Shown piece by piece: positions 15,469 to 23,484 of a stretch of 27,785 bases of DNA. The notes beneath the pieces were generated by a model. It had not been told where the DNA came from and ran no database searches. It worked only from the letters and a program-made list of their open reading frames with translations. The DNA comes from Bacteroidales bacterium UBA714 (GTDB taxonomy: Bacteria; Bacteroidota; Bacteroidia; Bacteroidales; UBA932): positions 2,673 to 30,457 of the forward strand of contig DBLW01000176.1 of NCBI GenBank assembly GCA_002298075.1, given 5' to 3'. Position 1 is the stretch's first letter, and each line of letters opens with the position of its first letter. The translations under genes were made by a program, and so were the position numbers.

Positions 15469-16899
15469 TTACTGTGCGAATGTTACCGGTCCGGTATATC
15501 TGGCGTTGATCGCGCTGCTTTCGATTGTTATGGTGTAGTTGTCGCCCTCGGAGGTCACCTTGAGCGTGCCGTCGAGAATCTTTTCCGCGGATGTCGCTCC
15601 GTCCGTGACGGTCCACCAGCATGTGCCCCAATTGAAGAACTGCATGCCCCACATCTCGGTGTCATATCCGATCCCGAATTGCCCCTCGCCGACTTTGCCG
15701 CCTTCGGTGCAGGCCTGGTATGTCCCTTCGTGGAGTTTGCCGTCAGCACTGTAGATGTCTGCGGCAAGATAGTTCCCGGTACCGCTGTAAATCCAACTGT
15801 ATGTCGCAGGGTCATATTCGGCGGATACTCCGTCAGTCGCGAGATTGAGGGTCACGAGTCCCTGGTTTGCGGATGCGGAAATAAGGGTTTTCAGCTCAGT
15901 GTATGCCACAGCCTGTCCACCGTCCGGGTCAATTGCCTCAATCTTTCCGTTATAGCGGAAGAAGAGTCCGTTGTGATTGTAGGTGATGGTATATGTCGAG
16001 CCGTTCTTCTCCACAAGTATGTCTCCTTCGAGAATCTTTTCTGCGGATGTCGTTCCGTCCGTGACGGTCCACCAGCATGTGCCCCAGTTGGTGAATACCA
16101 TTCCGACGCCCCAGAGGTCGCCGGGGTCCCAGCCTATGCCGTATTCTCCGGCATTGACGGTTCCGCCTGTTGCGCCCGGCTTGTATGTGCCGGGGTGGAG
16201 GTAGCCGTCCTCGCTGTAAATGTCGACTGCAAGGTAGTTTCCTGTGCCGCCATATACGTTCTGCCATGTGGCAGGGTCGTATGTCATGCTTACGCCGTCA
16301 GTGGCAAGCTGCATTGTGACGGTATTGGTGCCGTTGTTGAGGTTGCTCTGTGCCTGAAGCACCTTGGTGAGCATCACCGGCTCAGGGTCAGCCTCGTATG
16401 TGAGGGCAACATTTGCCTTGACCTGCGCGATGCTCTCGTCAGCGAGCCATAGCGTGCCTGAGATTGTATAGTCACCGTTGTCTGAAACGACTGTGATGCT
16501 TCCGTAGTCAAGTCCGATGCTCTTTGCCTGTCCGTTGGTGACAGTGTACATGGCGGAGCCGTCCTGGCCTACTATATAGTTGCCTTTCTTTGCGGTTCCG
16601 GCAGGTGCTGCGGTATATGCGGCGTCATGGAGGAAGTATTTGTCTCCGATGAATTTGACGCAGAGCACAGAGCCTGTTCCCTGCCAGTTCCCTTCCGAAC
16701 CTGTCACACCTTCGGTGGCAAGCTCTAAGGTGAACATGCGTACATTCCCGACTTTCTCTGACGGCTGAGACAGGACCTTGGTCATTTCACAGACTTCGGG
16801 TGCGGGATATTTTCCTGTGAGAGGTGAAATCGCGTCCCTGACGCATGAGCCGAGTGCAAGAACTGATGCCGCGGCCAAAAACATATATTTCAGTTTCAT
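15469..16899 (-). CDS. Triple-repeat lipoprotein, probable surface glycan-binding protein
   Basis: A 476-residue lipoprotein (MKLKYMFLAAASVLALGSC, lipidated C19) of no family I can name. It consists of three repeats of about 130-150 residues: 39-168 (divergent), 176-321 and 334-476. Repeats 2 and 3 share LATDGVS, YDPAT, GTGNYLA.DIYS.DG.LH.GTY and NWGTCWWTVTDG (at 271 and 423, 152 residues apart). Each is rich in Gly, Trp and Tyr, as in carbohydrate-binding beta domains. Its place directly after susD is where surface glycan-binding proteins (SusE/F-like) are encoded, so ligand capture at the cell surface is inferred. The frame opens at 16932 but the ATG at 16899 gives a standard lipoprotein signal. 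It lies 26 bases after susD. No catalytic motif was seen. Confidence 0.85.
   Translation of the reverse strand: MKLKYMFLAAASVLALGSCVRDAISPLTGKYPAPEVCEMTKVLSQPSEKVGNVRMFTLELATEGVTGSEGNWQGTGSVLCVKFIGDKYFLHDAAYTAAPAGTAKKGNYIVGQDGSAMYTVTNGQAKSIGLDYGSITVVSDNGDYTISGTLWLADESIAQVKANVALTYEADPEPVMLTKVLQAQSNLNNGTNTVTMQLATDGVSMTYDPATWQNVYGGTGNYLAVDIYSEDGYLHPGTYKPGATGGTVNAGEYGIGWDPGDLWGVGMVFTNWGTCWWTVTDGTTSAEKILEGDILVEKNGSTYTITYNHNGLFFRYNGKIEAIDPDGGQAVAYTELKTLISASANQGLVTLNLATDGVSAEYDPATYSWIYSGTGNYLAADIYSADGKLHEGTYQACTEGGKVGEGQFGIGYDTEMWGMQFFNWGTCWWTVTDGATSAEKILDGTLKVTSEGDNYTITIESSAINARYTGPVTFAQ
15598..16086. repeat. Near-identical DNA repeat inside the lipoprotein gene
   Basis: A 33-base stretch at 15598-15630 is repeated exactly at 16054-16086, 456 bases (152 codons) apart, and similarity extends to both sides for about 60 bases with few changes (for example AATCTTTTC and GCGGATGTCG upstream). 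It encodes the Trp-rich NWGTCWWTVTDG segment of repeats 2 and 3. The preserved nucleotide identity points to a fairly recent duplication, conversion between repeats, or selection on the segment. Confidence 0.85.
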
Positions 16900-16925
16900 T
16901 GTATTTCCTTTTTTAGTTCTGATGG

Positions 16926-18488
16926 TTACCATCCCGGGTTCTGTGTGATGTTCTTGTTCAGACGTATTTCTACGCCGGGATAAGGAAGCCTGTTGTGCTT
17001 TTGCTTGAAACCATATTTTGACGCGTCATCTCCGTTGTACTTGTTGTATGTCACATGTCCGTTGGAGTCAAGGATAGGGCAGTGCTTTCCGTTGTCTTTC
17101 ATTTTGGCCTCAGCCTCTCCCCAGCGGAGCAGGTCCTGGAAGCGTGTGCTTTCTCCGCACAGCTCGACCCTCTTCTCCCTCTTGATGTCGTCAAGGGTCA
17201 CTCCTGATTTCTCGGAAGCCTTGGCACGTCTGCGGATTTCGTTGAAATACTTGTCCGCGTTGTCCTGTCTTCCAGCCATGAAGCTTGCCTCGGAAGCGCA
17301 CAGCAGAACTTCTCCGTAACGCATCCAGCGTGGGTTGTTGATGTTGCAGAAGAAGCCCACTCCGCCTGCATACTGGCCGTACTGCTCCTGGAGGACTCTC
17401 CATTTCCACATGAAATATCCCTCGTTGATGATTGTTCCGCCGATGTTGATGCTGTGGCCCCTCTCTTTCATCTGGTCGTAAGTTTTCAGAGAGGCATTGA
17501 GGCGGTATCCGTCTGCTCCCTCGGATGCCACGAAATCGTCATAGAGGCTCTTTGTCGGGTTTAGGAAGCCCCAGCCTGTGTCTGCAAGGCCGTCAGCCTT
17601 GTTCAGGGACATCTTGTCGGTGCGGTAATGCACCATCACAGCGAAGATTGTGTAGTAGTTCTCGTATCCGTTGTTCGGATTGTCAACCCTCACGCTTTCG
17701 AAGATGCTTTCGCAGTTCTGCTTTGCATTGAAAGAGATGATGTTCTCATAATCGTCATAAAGCCTGTAGAGCTTGCTGCCGATTATTTCGTCAAAGATGT
17801 CGGCAGCCTCTTCGTATTTGTTCTGCCACAGATATGCCTTGCCGAGTATGGCCTGGGCGAACTGCTTGGTGACTCTCCATGTCTTGTCGTCCGCATTTTT
17901 CTTCTCTGTGAGCATGCCTGAGGCGATGGCCTCCGTGAGGTCGGTCTCGACAAGGTTCCAGAGCGCTTCCGTAGAGCCGTTAGGCTGTGCATATTCGCTT
18001 GGCTCAAGCTCATGGTCAACCAGAGGCGGGTTGCCCCACATGGTGATAAGCTCGAAATATGACCATGCGCGGAAAACTTTCGCCTCAGCTCTTGCGCGCT
18101 GCATAATCTGGGAGTCTCCGTTTACATGTCCGAGCACTACATTGGCCTTGTAGATAATCTGATAGTAGCTCTGGAACATTCCCTGGAGGAAGCTCTGGTC
18201 TGTTCCGAAGGTGAATTCGTTGAGCTGCTCGAGGTCTCCGTTGTCGTTGCGTCCGCCTCCGCCTGCCCAGAAGTCATCGGTGAGCATGTTCTTGCCCATC
18301 AGATAGTTGAATTCGAGACCGCGCATCTGGAGGTAGCATGCGACTACCGCATTTTCCGCGTCCTCATCGGTCTGGTAATATGTCTCGTAGTTCAGTACTC
18401 CTTTCTGCGGAATGTCCAGCAGTCCGTTGCATGAGCTCAGGAGCATGGCTGCCGCCGCAAATGATGTGATTATATGTTTTGCCTTCAT
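16926..18488 (-). CDS. susD: SusD-family outer-membrane glycan-binding lipoprotein
   Basis: A 520-residue (from the chosen start) SusD/RagB-family lipoprotein that caps the SusC transporter and binds the glycan. MKAKHIITSFAAAAMLLSSC gives lipidated C20, followed by NGLLDIPQKG, the usual SusD beginning. The C-terminus RLPYPGVEIRLNKNITQNPGW is the standard SusD ending. Helical TPR-like segments fill the middle (for instance KVFRAWSYFELITMWGNPPLV). An upstream ATG at 18509 overlaps the susC stop by one base (TAATG) and would add seven residues; translational coupling through it is possible, but the later start gives the canonical signal peptide. Confidence 0.95.
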   Translation of the reverse strand: MKAKHIITSFAAAAMLLSSCNGLLDIPQKGVLNYETYYQTDEDAENAVVACYLQMRGLEFNYLMGKNMLTDDFWAGGGGRNDNGDLEQLNEFTFGTDQSFLQGMFQSYYQIIYKANVVLGHVNGDSQIMQRARAEAKVFRAWSYFELITMWGNPPLVDHELEPSEYAQPNGSTEALWNLVETDLTEAIASGMLTEKKNADDKTWRVTKQFAQAILGKAYLWQNKYEEAADIFDEIIGSKLYRLYDDYENIISFNAKQNCESIFESVRVDNPNNGYENYYTIFAVMVHYRTDKMSLNKADGLADTGWGFLNPTKSLYDDFVASEGADGYRLNASLKTYDQMKERGHSINIGGTIINEGYFMWKWRVLQEQYGQYAGGVGFFCNINNPRWMRYGEVLLCASEASFMAGRQDNADKYFNEIRRRAKASEKSGVTLDDIKREKRVELCGESTRFQDLLRWGEAEAKMKDNGKHCPILDSNGHVTYNKYNGDDASKYGFKQKHNRLPYPGVEIRLNKNITQNPGW

Positions 18489-18508
18489 TTCCGTAAAGTT
18501 TAGTGTCA

Positions 18509-21500
18509 TTAGAATGTGATGCTGAGACCTGCCACAACCTTCTTTGAGGTAGGGTAGTTGCCTTTGTCCACTCCGAGTGCGTTTCCAGCTCCTGTGATTT
18601 CAGGGTCGAATCCCGGGTATTTCGTAAAAGTGAAGAAGTCGTCGAGTGAGGCATATATCCTCAGGTTCTCAACCTTGATTTTCTTCATCCAGCGCTGCGG
18701 GAAGGTGTATCCGAGCTGAATCTGCTTGATTTTGAAATATGCTCCGCTGAATACGCAGGCGTCTGAAGTCATGTACTTGTCCATGTCAGTGGCTCCGGCC
18801 TTAGGTGTAGTTCCTGCGGTATTGGTGGTTCTCCACCTGTTCTCGGTGAAGTATGTGAGTTTGTTGAGCGTATAGTCAGGACGGTTGAGGCAGCAATAGA
18901 TGTCGTTGCCTGCCGAACCTGTCCCGAATACGATGAGGTCAAGTCCTTTCCATGCCGCGGTCAGGGTGATTCCGTAGTTGATGTCGGCCATTCCTTTTCC
19001 TATCATGGTCTTGTCCTTGTCATCAATAGTGCCGTTGTTGTCGAGGTCTTTGAACTTAGGGTTTCCGGTCTCAGGGTCGATGCCGTCGGACTTGTAGCCG
19101 TAGAAATACCATGCGGGCTTGCCCACTTCAAAGCGTGTGATGGCTCCGTAAGAGTGGAAAGTCGCTCCGTCTATCGCGCTGAGGGTCTCATGGATGTGCG
19201 TTACCTTGTTCTTGAGGGTTGACAGGTTTCCGCGTATGCCGTAGCTGAAGTCACCCGCATAGTCCTGCCAGCCGATTTCAAATTCAAATCCTGTATTGGA
19301 AATGTTGCCGGCATTGACAGGGGAGGCTGTGTTTCCTACGACAGTTGACGGAGTTATGCCAGTCACGATAAGGTCTTTGGTCTCTTTGAGGAACCAGTCT
19401 GCGGAGAAGCTGAGCCTATTGTTGAAGAAGCGTGAGTCGATACCGATGTTGGTCTGCTCAGAAGTTTCCCATTTGAGCTCTTTGTTGCCTGTTGCAGAAG
19501 GAGCGTAGCCGTCAACATATTCCAATCCGTTTCCTGTAGGGTATGAACCTGCTGATGTAATGACGGTGGCATATCTGTAGCCTCCGAGGCTTGATGTCGA
19601 GCCGTTCTGTCCCCAGCTTGCACGGAACTTGAGGTGTGAGAGCCACCTTCTTGAGTCCGTCATGAATTTTTCGTTCGAGATTACCCAGCCGGCGGATACA
19701 GCAGGGAAATATCCCCAGCGTTTCTCGATAGGAAGGATGCTGCTGTCCGCGGCATCTGCACGGAGTGATGCCTGTATCAGATATTTTCCGTCGAACTCAT
19801 AATTGAGACGTCCGAAGTAAGAGTTCTTTCTTGTGAGCCCCGGCTCGCCGCCTGAAACGCTGTTCGTGGCGTTGTCATTGGCATATGCGAAATACCAGAA
19901 CAGAGGGTCGTCTTTCTTGAAGCCGAGTCCTGCCTCTGCGTTTCCGCTTCTTGAACCGTTGACTCCGAAGCTGCGGTTTTCGCTGTAGCTGGTTCCGAGC
20001 ATTATGCCGAAGTCGTGCTTCTTGATTTTCCTGCTGTAGTTCAGGAAGTTTTCCCACTGCCAGTATGTGCTTGCGGATGAACCTGCGCTGACTGAAAGAT
20101 AGTCGTTCTTTATCTGGCCGTTTGCATAGTAGTCATGTGAAACGCTGTAGTTTTCTCCGCTGGAGAGACGGTAGCCTAAGCGTGAGGTGACTGTAAGGCC
20201 TTTGATAGGCATGAAGTTGATGTAGGTTGTTCCGTTGATGTTGTATCCGCGGTTGTATCCGTCAGAGCTGTCGCGCATTATGTAAGGGTTGACATTCTCT
20301 CCTGTGACGAATGCCGAGAGACCGTATATGTTGCCCTTGCCGTCGCCGAGAAGAGGTGCATGCGATTTGTCATTATAGATGGCCTGCATGTGTGCCGGGA
20401 GAGCATTCTCCGGATACATCGGCTTGGTCAGCGGGTCGAGTGTGAGCAGGGAGAGCATGTAGCTTCCGTACTCCGAGCCTTCTGAAACTGATTTGCTCTT
20501 GTAGTATTCCACCTGGTTGTTGGTGCCGATTTCAAGCCAAGGCTTGATTTTCCAGCTTGCGTTTATCATTCCGGTGAGGCGCTCATAGACGTCCTTGTCT
20601 CCGGCAACGATACCGTTGTTGTCGAGGTATGAGCCTGAGACGTAAATAGACCTGTCAGCGTCACCTGCCGAGAATGTGAGATTGTGCCTGTGCATGATTG
20701 AGTTCTCGAAGCCGGCCTTCACCCAGTCTGTGTTTGTGACGAAGTCCCAGTTGTTGTAGAATTTCTCGAGGGAAATCAGGTTTGCCTCGGTGTAGTAGTC
20801 AATGAACTGTTCGGAGTTCATCATGTGAGGGACTTTGGCTACGCTCTGGCTTGAGAGCTGGAAGTCATATGTGATTTTGCCGCTGCCCTTTCCTTTCTTG
20901 GTTGTGATGAGGATGACGCCGTTTCCTGCGGATGAACCGTAGATTGCGGCCGACGCTCCGTCCTTGAGCACCTCCATTGACTCGATGTCATTAGGGTCGA
21001 TTCCGGCGATGTCGCCTGTGATTCTGCCGTCCACTACATACAGAGGGTCGCTTGAGTTGTTGGAACTGACTCCGCGTATGCGTATTGATGGCGATGCTCC
21101 CGGTTTTGCTGAAGAACTGAGCACCTGTACGCCTGAGGTCTTGCCCTGGAGGGCCTGTGAGGCCGATGTGATTGTGCGGGACTCCATGTCTTCGGACTTG
21201 ACCTGTGATACGGCTCCGGTGAGGGAGCTTTTCTTCTGTACGCCGTATCCGACAACAACGGTCTCTTCAAGAACCTGGGTGTCCGGCTCCATCCTGACAT
21301 TCATTGTACCGGCTGTCGCCGTTTTCCTGATTGTCACATAACCCAAGTAATAAAATTCGAGGGAGGCTCCCTCGGAGACAGTCAGGCTCCAGTTGCCGTC
21401 AACATCTGATATGGCACCGTTTTGCGTCCCTATTTCGATGATGCTCACTCCTGCCATCGGGGTGTTCGTCTCATCGGTAATCTTTCCGGACACCTTAATC

Positions 21501-21589
21501 TGTGCAAGTGCGCAGAAAGGCCCGGCCAAGATGAGCAGTATGGCCAAGGCCATTCTCTTCATCGCTGAGAATTTCTGATTGTTTCTCAT
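18509..21589 (-). CDS. susC: SusC-family TonB-dependent outer-membrane transporter
   Basis: A 1026-residue SusC/RagA-family receptor that imports oligosaccharides across the outer membrane using TonB energy. The signal peptide lies near residues 10-29 (MKRMALAILLILAGPFCALA); the ATG at 21562 is an alternative start. Then come the carboxypeptidase-regulatory-like domain (about 31-100), the TonB box region EETVVVGYG (to 116), the plug with the SusC hallmark MEVLKDGASAAIYG (205-218), and a large beta barrel ending in the aromatic terminus VVAGLSITF. Length is usual. It is followed by susD without a gap and preceded by the carboxylesterase gene at 38 bases. Confidence 0.97.
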   Translation of the reverse strand: MRNNQKFSAMKRMALAILLILAGPFCALAQIKVSGKITDETNTPMAGVSIIEIGTQNGAISDVDGNWSLTVSEGASLEFYYLGYVTIRKTATAGTMNVRMEPDTQVLEETVVVGYGVQKKSSLTGAVSQVKSEDMESRTITSASQALQGKTSGVQVLSSSAKPGASPSIRIRGVSSNNSSDPLYVVDGRITGDIAGIDPNDIESMEVLKDGASAAIYGSSAGNGVILITTKKGKGSGKITYDFQLSSQSVAKVPHMMNSEQFIDYYTEANLISLEKFYNNWDFVTNTDWVKAGFENSIMHRHNLTFSAGDADRSIYVSGSYLDNNGIVAGDKDVYERLTGMINASWKIKPWLEIGTNNQVEYYKSKSVSEGSEYGSYMLSLLTLDPLTKPMYPENALPAHMQAIYNDKSHAPLLGDGKGNIYGLSAFVTGENVNPYIMRDSSDGYNRGYNINGTTYINFMPIKGLTVTSRLGYRLSSGENYSVSHDYYANGQIKNDYLSVSAGSSASTYWQWENFLNYSRKIKKHDFGIMLGTSYSENRSFGVNGSRSGNAEAGLGFKKDDPLFWYFAYANDNATNSVSGGEPGLTRKNSYFGRLNYEFDGKYLIQASLRADAADSSILPIEKRWGYFPAVSAGWVISNEKFMTDSRRWLSHLKFRASWGQNGSTSSLGGYRYATVITSAGSYPTGNGLEYVDGYAPSATGNKELKWETSEQTNIGIDSRFFNNRLSFSADWFLKETKDLIVTGITPSTVVGNTASPVNAGNISNTGFEFEIGWQDYAGDFSYGIRGNLSTLKNKVTHIHETLSAIDGATFHSYGAITRFEVGKPAWYFYGYKSDGIDPETGNPKFKDLDNNGTIDDKDKTMIGKGMADINYGITLTAAWKGLDLIVFGTGSAGNDIYCCLNRPDYTLNKLTYFTENRWRTTNTAGTTPKAGATDMDKYMTSDACVFSGAYFKIKQIQLGYTFPQRWMKKIKVENLRIYASLDDFFTFTKYPGFDPEITGAGNALGVDKGNYPTSKKVVAGLSITF

Positions 21590-21627
21590 CTGTGTTTTGG
21601 TTATCAGTTAATAATTAAGGTGTTGTA

Positions 21628-23280
21628 TCAAAATCCCCTTGTAGGGAATGACCTGACGAAATCCATCAGTTCTTTGTCGTGGTTATATCTTACCTCGCAT
21701 TCGTTTCCGAAGAACATTGTAGCCCCGTCCTTGCAGCTGAACGGTTCCCAATGGGGAAGACCCTCGGCGTCCGGGTTGCCGGTATGTGCGAAATTGAGCC
21801 ATGCGCCGCTCATCTTGTCAGCGAGGATGACCGCGTCTTTTCCTCCTCCGGTCATTGAGGCATGCCTGATGGCATTATTGAATACGAAAGGTATTTCCAT
21901 GCAATGGGTGCTCCTGAGCATTCCGTCCATTACCGGAGACTCCCATGTGAACAGGTACATATATACCGGTGCACCGCCCTGACGTGATTTTAGGCGTGCC
22001 TGCTCGATTGCCCCCGGCCTGAAAGTGAAGTCTGTGTCTATCATGTCCTGAGGAGTGCAGCCCGGATATGTCTTTTTGAAAAGCGTGATGAATTCTCCGG
22101 TCCTGTCACCATAACGGGTGGCCAGGAATTTCCTCGCGTTTCCTTCCTGTACCCCGCGGAACGCAGGTACATAAGTGCTCATGGTAAATTCATGGAGAGT
22201 AGTACCTATAATAAGAGGAATGTCCTTTGACTGTTCCGGCGCCTTGGGGTCAAACGGCTGTGACGGAAGAACAGAACCGTCCACTGTCGGTGCCCATCCG
22301 AAGATGAATGTGGATATCCCGTCTTTTTCAGCATCTGCCCTGACTGCAGCGACGGCTTTTTCTCCGGCTGCAAGAAGCTGTTCGTATGGAATCTGTGCGA
22401 GCTTTTCCATCTCATTCGGACGTATCCCAAGTTCTTTGGCGGTGGCCGCGCCGATTCTGCGCGAATATTTTGCGTCCATTGTGCGCAGCATTGAGCCGCT
22501 CTGTACTATAGCCTTGTGGAAAAGTCCCTTGGCGGCCGGTGTGGCAAGCAATGTGGATACCTTTCCGCCTCCTCCCGACTGTCCGAATATGGTTACATTG
22601 GATGGGTCTCCTCCGAATGAACTTATGTTCCTCTGTACCCATTGGAGCGCTGCCACAAGGTCGAGAAGGCCGGCATTGCCTGATTTGGCATATTTTTCTC
22701 CGAATGCTGAGAGGTCAAGGAAACCGAGGACGTTGAGCCTGTGGTTGAGGGTTACGACTACAACGTCTCCTTTTTCCGCGAGGCTCTTGCCGTCATATGA
22801 CGGAAGCTCCTGTCCGGAACCGGCTGCATATCCGCCTCCGTGAAGCCATACCATTACCGGGCGCTTCTTGCCGTCTTCAAGTCCTTTTGTCCAGATGTTC
22901 GCCCTGAGGCAATCCTCGCCTGGGAAGCCGTCATTCCAGGCGAATGCGAACGCCATTTCGTCACTCTGCCATCCTGTTCTCTTTGCCTGCGGGCATGTCG
23001 GGCCATAGGATCTGCAGCTGCGTATGCCTTCCCACTTGTCTGCCGGGACAGGAGGCATGAACCTTTCGGCCTTCGCATAAGGTATTCCCTTGAAAACATA
23101 GACATTACCGTCAACATATCCGGCAACCTTTCCGTTTTCCGTAACAGTGAGGGCGTCATCATTGCCGGCCCTCAGTTCGCCGCAGCACGCCTTTTCCGTG
23201 CCATGCGGCGTAGTGCAGCTTCCGCAGGACATGGCCAATATCCCGGCGGCTGCAACGGTCATCAGTTGTGAAAATTTCAT
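21628..23280 (-). CDS. Type-B carboxylesterase lipoprotein
   Basis: A 550-residue alpha/beta hydrolase of the carboxylesterase type B (PF00135) family. The start at 23280 gives MKFSQLMTVAAAGILAMSC, a lipoprotein signal with C19; the frame opens at 23331 but that extension adds no signal. Family marks are GIPYAKAERF, GEDCLRANIW, the oxyanion HGGG (147-150), the nucleophile S235 in FGQSGGG, E364 in TLHEFT and H459 in STHCMEIPF, giving a complete Ser-Glu-His triad. It hydrolyses esters of carboxylic acids; the natural substrate is unknown. A position as the first gene, before susC, is unusual for an enzyme in this kind of locus and suggests action early in ligand processing, perhaps at the outer membrane. 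Confidence 0.92.
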   Translation of the reverse strand: MKFSQLMTVAAAGILAMSCGSCTTPHGTEKACCGELRAGNDDALTVTENGKVAGYVDGNVYVFKGIPYAKAERFMPPVPADKWEGIRSCRSYGPTCPQAKRTGWQSDEMAFAFAWNDGFPGEDCLRANIWTKGLEDGKKRPVMVWLHGGGYAAGSGQELPSYDGKSLAEKGDVVVVTLNHRLNVLGFLDLSAFGEKYAKSGNAGLLDLVAALQWVQRNISSFGGDPSNVTIFGQSGGGGKVSTLLATPAAKGLFHKAIVQSGSMLRTMDAKYSRRIGAATAKELGIRPNEMEKLAQIPYEQLLAAGEKAVAAVRADAEKDGISTFIFGWAPTVDGSVLPSQPFDPKAPEQSKDIPLIIGTTLHEFTMSTYVPAFRGVQEGNARKFLATRYGDRTGEFITLFKKTYPGCTPQDMIDTDFTFRPGAIEQARLKSRQGGAPVYMYLFTWESPVMDGMLRSTHCMEIPFVFNNAIRHASMTGGGKDAVILADKMSGAWLNFAHTGNPDAEGLPHWEPFSCKDGATMFFGNECEVRYNHDKELMDFVRSFPTRGF

Positions 23281-23378
23281 AAAATGTGTTTGATGTGGTT
23301 TTTCGTTGCAAATTTCTTTTGTTTGCGCCATCCCGGCTTTCTGATTCGTATTTATTGTTTTTGAATTCGTGCAAATGA

Positions 23379-23417
23379 GTTTTCGATATTGTTCAAATGT
23401 TTTTCTGATTGTTCAAA
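23379..23417. promoter_or_regulatory. Tandem 19-base direct repeat, candidate regulator-binding site
   Basis: Two units, 23379-23397 and 23399-23417, match at 15 of 19 positions with a 20-base period; both have GTTTT at the left and ATTGTTCAAA at the right. Direct repeats at two helical turns are a common form of site for AraC-type DNA-binding domains such as the one at the end of the neighbouring regulator. They sit between the divergent genes, 13 bases upstream of the regulator's putative -33 element. Confidence 0.5.
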
Positions 23418-23429
23418 AAAACGCCGGTT

Positions 23430-23461
23430 CTTGCCGCATGTATGCTTTTTTGCTAAATTTA
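23430..23461 (+). promoter_or_regulatory. Putative promoter of the hybrid two-component regulator
   Basis: CTTG (23430-23433) is followed after 20 bases by TAAATTTA (23454-23461), one mismatch from TAnnTTTG. The spacing is the same as in the putative hup promoter. It would start transcription near 23467-23470, which favours the ATG at 23476 or 23485 as the start of the regulator. Confidence 0.45.
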
Positions 23462-23484
23462 TGGCTGCTAAACTGATGACCCTT

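Noticed and set aside
15418..16452. 344-codon open frame on the plus strand
   Set aside because: It is antisense to the repeat lipoprotein gene and shows internal repetition only because that gene is repetitive. No signal or domain is visible.
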